Shown: positions 1 through 6,298, counted from the stretch's first letter. The stretch: DNA of 8,105 bases from an uncultured Bacilli bacterium (GCA_949025205.1 CARMXJ010000052.1:1-8105), one strand, 5' to 3'. Numbers and translations are program-made. The notes: a model not told the origin generated them from the sequence alone.

Positions 1-10
1 ATTAAAAATA

Positions 11-32
11 AGAGATATTTTTATTTATCTCT
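11..32. terminator. Weak AT-rich hairpin, possible terminator of an upstream gene
   Basis: A perfect 7-bp inverted repeat (AGAGATA at 11-17, TATCTCT at 26-32) encloses an 8-base T-rich loop. It is followed by CATTTTAG and preceded by an A-rich stretch, so it could act weakly in either direction. The stem has few G-C pairs and no long T tail, and the upstream gene is outside the window, so the terminator role is only a suggestion. Confidence 0.3.
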
Positions 33-94
33 CATTTTAGCTGTGAATAGTAACGTTTTTTTGTTAAAATTGGTGTAAGTGATCTCTAATATTA

Positions 95-123
95 TTGTAA
101 TTGTAAAAAATTTACGTTATAAT
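95..123 (+). promoter_or_regulatory. Sigma-A type promoter of the surface protein gene
   Basis: TTGTAA at 95-100 and a consensus TATAAT at 118-123 are separated by exactly 17 bases. Transcription would begin near 130, leaving a leader of about 24 bases that contains the ribosome binding site. The spacer holds a small palindrome, GTAAA-AAA-TTTAC (103-115), which could be an operator or simply AT-rich chance. The promoter fits a gene transcribed alone. Confidence 0.7.
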
Positions 124-153
124 TGGTTTATAAAAATAGAGAGGACCAAGTAG

Positions 154-1353
154 ATGAAAAAGATGAATTTTAATAGAAAAGGAAATACTTTAGAAGAAAA
201 TTCAAATGAAAAATTAGAACGTTTTATAAAAAAGAAAAAAGAAAAAAATATAATCATTGTCTCTATTATTGGAGTTGTTTTAGTTATAGGTGGAATTGTT
301 TTATATCGAAGTTATGCTTTATACGAAGAAAAGCAAAATTTTGATGTTCTGCAAGGAAAAGTAGGGGATTTTCGATATGATGTAAAAATGGCCGTAACTG
401 TTGATGGACAAACAGTTGATAAAATACCTGATAAAGGTTTGTATGATACAACTGTAACTTGTAACGGAACAGGACAAGGTACATGGGACTATATTACTTG
501 GAATTTAACCCTTGCAGGATTTCAAACCGGAGAAAGATGTTTGCTTGCTTTTACTTCAAATCCTAATTTGAAAGAAGAAGATTTAATTGCCAATGGTGTA
601 GCTTTAAGAAGAAATACGTACCGAGGAAAAAATATAACGAACTATTGGAATGGAACTGAAAAAGTTAATGGTAAAGATTTATATAAAATGATTAGTGATG
701 GAACATTTGAAGATATCTATGTTGGAGATTATATCATCGATAACAATGAAAACAAATGGTTAATAGCAGATTTAGATAATTATTTATATACAGGAAATGA
801 TGGCTCCACTATGCTCACGAAACACCATGTAACAGTTATACCATCTAGTCTAATTATATCTGCTCCAATGAATAATACGGATACCACAGAAGGTGGATAT
901 GTAAATAGCAAAATGGTACAAGAAGTATTACCCAGCTATTTATCAACTTATGTCACACCAGCTTTTAAAGATCATGTATTGACTTATCAAAATCTATTAA
1001 CTAAACATGTAATTGGTGAGAGAGTAAGTAGTTTTGGTGTGGTTGGTGATGGTGCATCAAGTCATTATGACTGGTATGACAGACAAATCGATTTAATGAG
1101 TGAAATGAATGTATTTGGAGCTCCTATATTTTCAGCTAGTGGATATGACACAGGAATTGATAATCGACAATATGCTATTTTTAGATTAAATCCATCTTTA
1201 ATGACAAGTGATGGTGCAGGATACAGATTTAATTTTTGGCTAAAAAATGTGGTAAATTCTGAATATTTTGCTTTAGCAAGGTATCGTGGTTCTTCTGAAT
1301 ATATGCCCGCTTCTCAAGGACAAGGCGTTCGTCCTCGTTTCTTGATTGGATAA
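154..1353 (+). CDS. Membrane-anchored surface protein with a phage-type lectin-like C-terminal domain
   Basis: Function is unknown. The start is set by AGAGAGGA at 138-145, eight bases before ATG. Residues 1-31 are a highly charged, Lys-rich cytoplasmic tail and 32-51 one hydrophobic membrane segment with no signal-peptidase or lipobox signal, so the remaining ~350 residues should lie outside. Residues 64-135 form a small module with two cysteines (C103, C129) around a GTWDY motif, possibly disulfide-linked. Residues 186-399 contain GDYIIDNNENKWLIADLD, HHVTVIP, a TTEGGYVNSKM motif, and the ending YRFNFWLKNVV...GVRPRFLIG. From memory this last half matches C-terminal domains (DUF6273 or C-type-lectin/FGE-like) of phage and prophage proteins in gut Firmicutes. 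Adhesion or ligand binding at the cell surface is an inference. The gene has its own promoter and terminator, ends by aligning with the family's usual C-terminus, and looks intact. Confidence 0.75.
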   Translation: MKKMNFNRKGNTLEENSNEKLERFIKKKKEKNIIIVSIIGVVLVIGGIVLYRSYALYEEKQNFDVLQGKVGDFRYDVKMAVTVDGQTVDKIPDKGLYDTTVTCNGTGQGTWDYITWNLTLAGFQTGERCLLAFTSNPNLKEEDLIANGVALRRNTYRGKNITNYWNGTEKVNGKDLYKMISDGTFEDIYVGDYIIDNNENKWLIADLDNYLYTGNDGSTMLTKHHVTVIPSSLIISAPMNNTDTTEGGYVNSKMVQEVLPSYLSTYVTPAFKDHVLTYQNLLTKHVIGERVSSFGVVGDGASSHYDWYDRQIDLMSEMNVFGAPIFSASGYDTGIDNRQYAIFRLNPSLMTSDGAGYRFNFWLKNVVNSEYFALARYRGSSEYMPASQGQGVRPRFLIG

Positions 1354-1358
1354 AAAAT

Positions 1359-1391
1359 AATAGAAATGATTTTTTGATCATTTCTATTTTT
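1359..1391. terminator. Bidirectional intrinsic terminator between convergent genes
   Basis: A perfect 12-bp inverted repeat (AATAGAAATGAT at 1359-1370, ATCATTTCTATT at 1377-1388) surrounds a 6-base loop. On the plus strand it runs into T residues at 1387-1391. On the minus strand it is followed by the complement of the A run at 1352-1357, again a T tract. It can therefore stop both the surface protein gene and the convergent glycoside hydrolase gene, whose TAG stop (1384-1386) lies inside the right arm. Confidence 0.85.
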
Positions 1392-2751
1392 CATTATCAA
1401 ATAATAATCCTTTATAATATTTCCAAGCTAGAACTCTTAGTGCAACCCGGTTTACGAGTTCATCTGAAACAGTACCTTTATTTATAGCACTTTTTATTTC
1501 CTCAATGCCTTTTTGGTAATCTGTTGTAATAATTAAATCGTTTCCAGCAAGGAGTGCTTTTGTAGTGGCATTTTCAATAGAAGAGGTTGCACCCATTGCT
1601 AAGTCATCTGTAATGATAATTCCTGTAAAATCCAGGCGATTTCTTAAGACATTGTGAATACTAGGAGATAATGATGCCGGGTTTACATCATCAATGTTTG
1701 TGACAATATTGTGGCTTACTAGTACAGCCTCAGCTCCACTTTTAATTCCGGCATCAAATGGTAAGAAGTCATTGTTTATTAAAGATTCGTAGGTTCTATC
1801 ATCTACCGAAGTAGAGGTGTGAGTATCTCTGTTGTTTCCATATCCTGGGAAATGTTTTAACGTATAAGAAACACTTGTTCCTTTACTGGCTTCGATTACT
1901 GTTTTAGCATAATTTGATGTTATTTCTGCATTTTCTCCAAGACTTCTTTCATACATATAATCTGTTTGACTAGTTGTAATATCTACTACTGGGGCTAAAT
2001 TTAAATTGAGTCCTAAATTAGCTAAAATTTTGCTTTTTTCAATCGTGTCTTCTTTTATTTTTGTAAATCCACCATTTTTATATAATTCTTTGGAAGATTT
2101 AAAAGGTTCTGCAACTAAATTTGGGTTCGTACTAATACGATTTACTTTTCCGCCTTCTTCATCTACTGCTGTAAGAAGAGGAATTTTGCTATTGCTTTGC
2201 AATGTATTTATCATGGTTTTTACATCTGGAGTTGTTTTATTTTTAAAATCTTTTTCGAAGAAAACAAAACCACCTAGAGGGTATGTTTTTAAATCATTTA
2301 CTGCTGTATCTTCATATCTTCCTAAAAACAACTGTCCGATTTTTTCTTCTAATGTTAATGTGTTTAATTTTTTAAAAGCTTTCTCATAGTAATCTTTAAA
2401 TATTCCTTCATCACTCCATTCTACTGGGAGTTCTATTAAGGAACTATTTTTTGAAACTGTGTAGTTGGTAATGGTTGCACTTTGCTTGTTTCTTTCTTTT
2501 TCTAAAACGCCTAAGTATTCTAAAACAATATTATCTCCGATGCTTGCATTGACATTTTCCATATTAAAAGTATAAATTCCGTTGTTTTCATCTTGTATGG
2601 TTAGAGAACTTTTGCTCATTTCTAAAATTGTTCCACTTACGTTTTGTGTTTTTTTATCTTCTTCTTTTTTCTTACCCGTTAAGGTAAATAGGGGGATGCT
2701 TATTAATAAAGCAACTGCAATTATTCCGATTGCTATTTTTTTCTTTTCCAT
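1384..2751 (-). CDS. Secreted or membrane-anchored GH3 beta-N-acetylhexosaminidase, NagZ-like
   Basis: A family 3 glycoside hydrolase expected to remove terminal beta-N-acetylglucosamine from peptidoglycan fragments outside the cell. Residues 1-26 are a Lys-tipped hydrophobic signal or anchor without a lipobox cysteine. Residues 36-100 form a small beta-rich, OB-like domain not found in classic cytoplasmic NagZ. The (beta/alpha)8 catalytic domain spans about 130-450 and shows EKIGQLF (136-142), DEEGG (197-201), NLAPVVDI (251-258), KHFPGYG (299-305), the Asp-His dyad D309-T-H311 that serves as acid/base in NagZ enzymes, and TDDLAMGA (381-388) with the expected nucleophile D382. The second GH3 domain of longer beta-glucosidases is absent, which fits the NagZ type. 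The start follows a GAAAGAGGA site (2757-2765). The family and catalytic residues are clear; exact substrate is inferred. B. subtilis NagZ is also exported, so an extracellular role in wall turnover is plausible. Confidence 0.9.
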   Translation of the reverse strand: MEKKKIAIGIIAVALLISIPLFTLTGKKKEEDKKTQNVSGTILEMSKSSLTIQDENNGIYTFNMENVNASIGDNIVLEYLGVLEKERNKQSATITNYTVSKNSSLIELPVEWSDEGIFKDYYEKAFKKLNTLTLEEKIGQLFLGRYEDTAVNDLKTYPLGGFVFFEKDFKNKTTPDVKTMINTLQSNSKIPLLTAVDEEGGKVNRISTNPNLVAEPFKSSKELYKNGGFTKIKEDTIEKSKILANLGLNLNLAPVVDITTSQTDYMYERSLGENAEITSNYAKTVIEASKGTSVSYTLKHFPGYGNNRDTHTSTSVDDRTYESLINNDFLPFDAGIKSGAEAVLVSHNIVTNIDDVNPASLSPSIHNVLRNRLDFTGIIITDDLAMGATSSIENATTKALLAGNDLIITTDYQKGIEEIKSAINKGTVSDELVNRVALRVLAWKYYKGLLFDNEK

Positions 2752-2778
2752 TTTTATCCTCTTTCTATTTATTGTATA

Positions 2779-2793
2779 TTCAAAATTTTTGAA
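2779..2793. repeat. Palindrome upstream of the GH3 gene
   Basis: TTCAAAA (2779-2785) and TTTTGAA (2787-2793) form a perfect inverted repeat around one central T. It lies just downstream of the candidate minus-strand -10 box, where a repressor could bind. The region is very AT-rich, so chance is a serious alternative. Confidence 0.25.
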
Positions 2794-2824
2794 ATTATAA
2801 TTATTATAAGCTAATTTTTTGTAA
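2794..2824 (-). promoter_or_regulatory. Candidate promoter of the GH3 gene
   Basis: Read on the minus strand, TTACAA (2819-2824) precedes a consensus TATAAT (2794-2799) with a 19-base spacer, which is longer than ideal. A second TATAAT (2803-2808) has no good -35 at the right distance. The region between the two divergent genes must hold the hydrolase promoter, but this exact assignment is weak. Confidence 0.35.
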
Positions 2825-2872
2825 ATTAGAGAAAAAGTCTTTTTGAGGATAAGAATATTCCTTTAACTTTGC

Positions 2873-2901
2873 TTGTCATATCCTAAATATTTTGCTAAAA
2901 T
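2873..2901 (+). promoter_or_regulatory. Promoter of the ireB-to-trhP2 operon
   Basis: TTGTCA (2873-2878) and TAAAAT (2896-2901) are separated by 17 bases, and the -10 box is extended by TGC (2893-2895). Transcription should start near 2908, giving a very short leader of about 17 bases consisting mostly of the ribosome binding site. That leaves no room for a riboswitch or leader peptide, so regulation would be at the promoter or post-transcriptional. Confidence 0.75.
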
Positions 2902-2924
2902 GTTTATAGTATAAGAGGTGTAGT

Positions 2925-3167
2925 ATGGACGATAAAACATGTCTTTTTGATATTACTTTGTTTAAACAAGCACAATTAGAGTATACCATTAAACAAGTTT
3001 ATCAAGCACTTTTAGAAAGAGGATATGACCCTGTAAATCAACTTGTGGGTTATTTAACGAGCGGAGATGTAGGCTATATATCCAATTATAAAAATGCACG
3101 TCAGATTATTCAAGAGATAGATCGTGAGCTTATCATTGCCTTTTTATTGGAGCAATATTTAAAATGA
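2925..3167 (+). CDS. ireB: IreB family regulatory phosphoprotein (UPF0297/DUF965, YrzL)
   Basis: A small cytoplasmic regulator. In Enterococcus faecalis, IreB is phosphorylated on N-terminal threonines by the PASTA kinase IreK and affects cephalosporin resistance and cell-wall homeostasis. The 80 residues (family about 80-90) match over the core, with the signature GYDPVNQLVGYLTSGD at 33-48 and YKNARQII at 55-62. The N-terminus is short (MDDKTCLFDIT), with T5 and T11 as the only threonines near the E. faecalis phosphosites (T4, T7). ATG follows AAGAGGTG with 4 bases between. It heads the operon, and its TGA stop overlaps the ruvX ATG (ATGA). The TGA stop at normal length argues against a Mycoplasma-type code. 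alaS, usually found upstream in Bacilli, is missing here. Confidence 0.92.
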   Translation: MDDKTCLFDITLFKQAQLEYTIKQVYQALLERGYDPVNQLVGYLTSGDVGYISNYKNARQIIQEIDRELIIAFLLEQYLK

Positions 3168-3577
3168 GATACTTAGGTTTAGATTTAGGAACAAAGACAT
3201 TAGGTCTTGCGTTAAGCGATAAAACCAATACCATTTCTAGTCCTTATAAAACACTTCGTTTTAAAGAATATGAAGAACTTATAAAGGAATTAAAAGAGAT
3301 TGTTTTAGAAAAACAAATAGACCGATTTATTTTGGGATATCCTAAAAATATGAACAATTCCTTAGGGTTTGCAGTAGAGCGAACCGAAAACTTTAAGAAA
3401 GTGTTAGAAGAGAATTTTGATTTGCCAATTATACTAATTGATGAAAGACTTTCCAGTGTGGAAGCAGAAAAATTATTAATCCGTACTGATACGAAACGAA
3501 TGAAGAGAAAAGAAATTATAGATAGTTATGCTGCGAGTATTATATTAGATACATATTTAAAAGAAAGTAGGGAGTAA
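3164..3577 (+). CDS. ruvX: RuvX/YqgF family putative Holliday junction resolvase or pre-16S rRNA nuclease
   Basis: An RNase H-fold nuclease of 137 residues, the usual family length (about 138). E. coli YqgF processes the 5' end of 16S rRNA; a Holliday-junction role has been proposed from fold and from some bacterial homologues. Visible motifs are GLDLGTKTLGLALSD (5-19) with catalytic D7, ILGYPKNMN (56-64), DERLSSVEAE (93-102) with D93, and DSYAAS (120-125) with D120, so the acidic catalytic set is complete. The gene is translationally coupled to ireB through a 4-base ATGA overlap; a weak GGAG lies 11 bases upstream of the ATG. The ireB-ruvX-DUF1292 order is conserved across Bacilli and Clostridia. 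Confidence 0.93.
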   Translation: MRYLGLDLGTKTLGLALSDKTNTISSPYKTLRFKEYEELIKELKEIVLEKQIDRFILGYPKNMNNSLGFAVERTENFKKVLEENFDLPIILIDERLSSVEAEKLLIRTDTKRMKRKEIIDSYAASIILDTYLKESRE

Positions 3578-3578
3578 A

Positions 3579-3857
3579 GTGGATACAAAAAATAGTGTTT
3601 TTACAGCAAAAGATGATAAAGGAAAAACCACAACATATGAAATTATTTTTAAGTTTGATTCCGACCAAACCAAGAAAAGTTATGTGGTGTATACAGACCA
3701 TGTAAAAGAAAAAGGACGTGAGCGGGTTTTTGCTAATATTTATGATAAAACAGGGAGAAGTAAAGAACTTGTTCCTATCGAAACAGAAGAAGAATGGAAT
3801 ACCATCGAGGCTTTTTTAAGTCAATTGGAAGGGCAAAAAAATGAAGAAACGAATTAG
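3579..3857 (+). CDS. DUF1292 protein (YrzB-like)
   Basis: A small acidic cytoplasmic protein of unknown function, 92 residues. It shows the DUF1292 pattern: an N-terminal DDKGKTTTYEIIFKF strand region, a central KKSYVVYTD (32-40), and the C-terminal LVPIETEEEWNTIEAFL (64-80). It starts at GTG, preceded by AGGGAG (3569-3574), which overlaps the ruvX stop; there is one base between the genes. Its last 17 bases overlap mltG. Members of this family almost always sit next to ireB and ruvX, so a linked role is likely but not known. Confidence 0.87.
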   Translation: MDTKNSVFTAKDDKGKTTTYEIIFKFDSDQTKKSYVVYTDHVKEKGRERVFANIYDKTGRSKELVPIETEEEWNTIEAFLSQLEGQKNEETN

Positions 3858-4914
3858 ATTAAAAAAGAAAGTTGTTGTATTTTTTCTCCTTTTTCTTATC
3901 TTTATTTGTCTTCTTTTTGGACTTTATGGCTATAGTTTAAAAGGGGTAAGTACTACAAGTGAAGAAGTTGTTTTTGTGGTTCCCAACGGAGCTAGTAAAA
4001 TCAATATTGCAACCCAATTAAAAGAAGCAGGATTAATTCGGAGTAAGTATTCCACATTGTTCTATTTATTTTTTAATAGTGATTTAAATTTGCAAGCTGG
4101 AACGTATCTTTTAAACCGAAATATGGATGTTACAACGATTTTGGAAAAAATTCATAAAGGGGATGTACATATAAATACGGTAACATTCACTTTTGTAGAA
4201 GGAAAGACAGTTTCGGATTTAGCCAGTGTCCTAGCAGATAAATTTCATTTTACAGAAAAAGAAGTAAAAGAAGTTTTAAATAATAAAGAATTTGTACAAA
4301 GAATGATCGAAAAATATGAATTTTTGACAGATGAAGTTTTAAATGGTAATATTTATTATGCACTGGAAGGTTATTTGTATCCCGATACTTATGAAGTATT
4401 GGAAGACTCTAGTATTGAAGATATCTTCATTAAAATGCTAGATAATACAAAAACAAAACTTGCAAGTTTGGATTTTGGAAATACAGAATATAGTATTCAT
4501 GAAATTCTTACTATGGCTTCTATTGTAGAGCTTGAAGGTGCAAAAGAAAGTGACCGTCCTATGTTTGCACAGGTCATTTATAAAAGATTAGAAACTGGTA
4601 TGACTTTAGGGATGGATACTACAACTTATTATGCAGCACAAAAATCACGTAGTGAAGGACTTACTATAAATGATTTAAATTTAATAAATCCATATAATAC
4701 GAGAGGTACAAATAGTGCTATGGCTGGAAAGTTACCAGTAGGACCTATTGGTAATCCTTCTTTAAATGCAATAGAAGCCGTGTTGCATCCAAGTGATACA
4801 GATTATATTTATTTTGTTGCAAATACTTGTACAGGAGAAACGTTCTTTACGAAAGAATATACTGAGCATTTACAAAAGACTCGTGAATTAAAGAGTATTT
4901 GTGCAACAAACTAA
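3841..4914 (+). CDS. mltG: Endolytic transglycosylase MltG (YceG-like)
   Basis: A membrane-bound lytic transglycosylase that cuts nascent peptidoglycan strands and so sets glycan chain length. After a Lys/Arg-rich start there is one membrane helix (11-30), then an extracellular LysM-like segment (about 42-110) and the YceG catalytic domain (about 112-345). Motifs are LEGYLYPDTY (175-184), ILTMASIVELEG (222-233) with the expected catalytic E230 (equivalent to E. coli E218), GMTLGMDTTTYYA (253-265), and NPYNTRG through LPVGPIGNPSLNAIEAVLHP (283-317). Length is typical for Firmicutes. Two extracellular cysteines (C329, C354) near the C-terminus might form a disulfide. The start overlaps the DUF1292 gene by 17 bases, with GGAAGGG seven bases before the ATG. 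Its presence implies a peptidoglycan wall. Confidence 0.95.
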   Translation: MKKRIRLKKKVVVFFLLFLIFICLLFGLYGYSLKGVSTTSEEVVFVVPNGASKINIATQLKEAGLIRSKYSTLFYLFFNSDLNLQAGTYLLNRNMDVTTILEKIHKGDVHINTVTFTFVEGKTVSDLASVLADKFHFTEKEVKEVLNNKEFVQRMIEKYEFLTDEVLNGNIYYALEGYLYPDTYEVLEDSSIEDIFIKMLDNTKTKLASLDFGNTEYSIHEILTMASIVELEGAKESDRPMFAQVIYKRLETGMTLGMDTTTYYAAQKSRSEGLTINDLNLINPYNTRGTNSAMAGKLPVGPIGNPSLNAIEAVLHPSDTDYIYFVANTCTGETFFTKEYTEHLQKTRELKSICATN

Positions 4915-4927
4915 GGAGAGAAGTTTT

Positions 4928-5521
4928 ATGAAACAGTATATTTTAGAAATGGAACAATATGCTAAAGAAAAAAATGTTCCCATTATTGAAAAAGATTCGA
5001 TTGCTTATATTATGAAATATATTAAAGCAAACAATGTAAAAAATATTTTAGAAATTGGAAGTGCTATTGGATATTCTGCTATTTTGATGGCATCTGCTAG
5101 CAAAGAAGTAAAAGTTACCACCATTGAACGAGATGAAATTCGTTATATGGAGTGTTTGAAAAACGTAAAAAAATGTGGCTTTGAAAAAGAAGTAAATGTA
5201 GTTTTTCAAGATGCACTTGAGGTAAACCTTACGGGTGTTACGTATGATTTGATTTTTATCGATGCGGCGAAAGGACAATATAAAAAATTCTTTGAAAAGT
5301 TCCAATATTTCTTAGCACCAGGTGGTGTTATTATTACGGATAATCTAAAATTTCATGGGTATGTTGGAAAAAAAGAAACCATTGATAGCAAGAATTTAAG
5401 AGGAATCGTTGATAAAATTGAAAGTTATGTCGAATTTTTAAAAACAAATGAAGAATTTGAAACAGAATTTATTGACATTGGAGATGGCATAAGTGTTAGT
5501 AGAAGAAAAGAAGACATCTAA
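4928..5521 (+). CDS. trmR: tRNA 5-hydroxyuridine methyltransferase TrmR (YrrM-type O-methyltransferase)
   Basis: A class I SAM-dependent, metal-dependent O-methyltransferase. Its B. subtilis orthologue YrrM/TrmR methylates 5-hydroxyuridine at tRNA wobble position 34 to 5-methoxyuridine. The 197 residues contain SAM motif I LEIGSAIGYS (41-50), the acidic residue E67 after strand 2, D95, FIDAAKGQY (110-118) and PGGVIITDNL (131-140); D112, D138 and N139 fit the metal site of the catechol-OMT-like family. I chose the ATG at 4928 because AAGGAG (4913-4918) lies nine bases upstream; an in-frame GTG at 4901 lies inside mltG and lacks such a site. The ribosome binding site overlaps the mltG stop codon. 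Adjacent TrhP-type genes supply the hydroxylated substrate, which supports TrmR over a generic O-methyltransferase. Confidence 0.88.
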   Translation: MKQYILEMEQYAKEKNVPIIEKDSIAYIMKYIKANNVKNILEIGSAIGYSAILMASASKEVKVTTIERDEIRYMECLKNVKKCGFEKEVNVVFQDALEVNLTGVTYDLIFIDAAKGQYKKFFEKFQYFLAPGGVIITDNLKFHGYVGKKETIDSKNLRGIVDKIESYVEFLKTNEEFETEFIDIGDGISVSRRKEDI

Positions 5522-6296
5522 GTCTTTTCTAGTTGTTGTAACAGATGAAGAATTTTTAAAATTGAAAGTTAAGTATATTAACTTTCTTTTTCCAATTAAG
5601 GGACTAAGTGTAGGATTTCCAAAAACTTTTTCTTTAGAGGAAATAACAGAAGAGCATGCCTATCTTTACATCAATCGGATTTTAGATACACAATCTCTTC
5701 AAAATTTAAAAGAAGTTTTGTTAAATATAAAGGATAATATTGTAGGAATTTGTTTTACAGATTTGGGTGTTTTAAATGTTTGCAAAGAACTAGGGTTATC
5801 TTTAGAGCTTATCTATATGCAAAACCATAATACAACCAATGTTTATTCCATCAATTACTATTTAGAATATGTGGATAGTGTTTTGTTAAGTACAGATATT
5901 ACTAGGGAAGAAATATATACAATTTTAGATAAAAGTAAAAAAGCTTTAGTTGTTCCTTATTTTATGCTTATGGATGTGATGTATTCCAGAAGAAATCTGC
6001 TTTCTAATTTTGAGAGTGAGTTTGGTCTTCCTAAAAAACAAGAAGAAGTTTTGCATGAAGAAATATCCAATACAGACTTTTTAGCGGTTGAAAATGAATA
6101 TGGAACGGTTTTGTATAATAAAACATTTATTGATTACCGTGATATTCATCTTGAAAATATAAAATATTTGTTTGTAAATCCTTTAGGGTTAGATAAAAAA
6201 ACTTTGGAAAAAGTTTTAGCAGGAGAAGCGGTAGCTAATATTTCTAATACAGGATTTTTAGATAAAAAAACGTATTATCGTTTGAAAGAGGAATAG
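5493..6296 (+). CDS. U32-like protein without Fe-S cysteines, TrhP1/YrrN-like
   Basis: By position and residual motif this is the counterpart of B. subtilis YrrN (TrhP1), partner of YrrO (TrhP2) in prephenate-dependent tRNA U34 hydroxylation. It has 267 residues against about 310 for YrrN. The segment MYSRRNLLSNF (163-173) aligns with FSGRCVLSN of TrhP2; in this alignment the cluster cysteines C169 and C176 of TrhP2 become D161 and N168. Only two cysteines exist (C87, C97) and neither fits the cluster pattern, so it likely has no cluster of its own and may act as a non-catalytic or RNA-binding partner. It starts at GTG, overlapping trmR by 29 bases, with GGAG at 5480-5483 nine bases upstream; no better in-frame start follows. 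It ends two bases before trhP2. The role is inferred from synteny and the motif remnant. Confidence 0.72.
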   Translation: MLVEEKKTSKSFLVVVTDEEFLKLKVKYINFLFPIKGLSVGFPKTFSLEEITEEHAYLYINRILDTQSLQNLKEVLLNIKDNIVGICFTDLGVLNVCKELGLSLELIYMQNHNTTNVYSINYYLEYVDSVLLSTDITREEIYTILDKSKKALVVPYFMLMDVMYSRRNLLSNFESEFGLPKKQEEVLHEEISNTDFLAVENEYGTVLYNKTFIDYRDIHLENIKYLFVNPLGLDKKTLEKVLAGEAVANISNTGFLDKKTYYRLKEE

Positions 6297-6298
6297 AA

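Noticed and set aside
2006..2389. Plus-strand open frame opposite the GH3 gene
   Set aside because: It is antisense to a well-supported catalytic domain, has low-complexity Phe/Ser-rich content and no ribosome binding site. The same applies to the frames at 2582-2800 (plus), 284-484, 5048-5305 and 6790-7023 (minus).
2832..2844. AAAAAG-T-CTTTTT inverted repeat as a terminator
   Set aside because: A one-base centre cannot form a hairpin loop without losing pairs, there is no gene ending nearby, and the stem would be nearly all A-T.
2905..2910. TATAGT as the -10 box of the ireB operon
   Set aside because: No acceptable -35 lies 16-18 bases upstream, and transcription would begin inside the ribosome binding site. 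The TTGTCA/TGCTAAAAT pair is better.
4901..4927. N-terminal extension of TrmR from an in-frame GTG
   Set aside because: It lies within the end of mltG, has no ribosome binding site, and the ATG at 4928 has AAGGAG at ideal distance and gives the family length.
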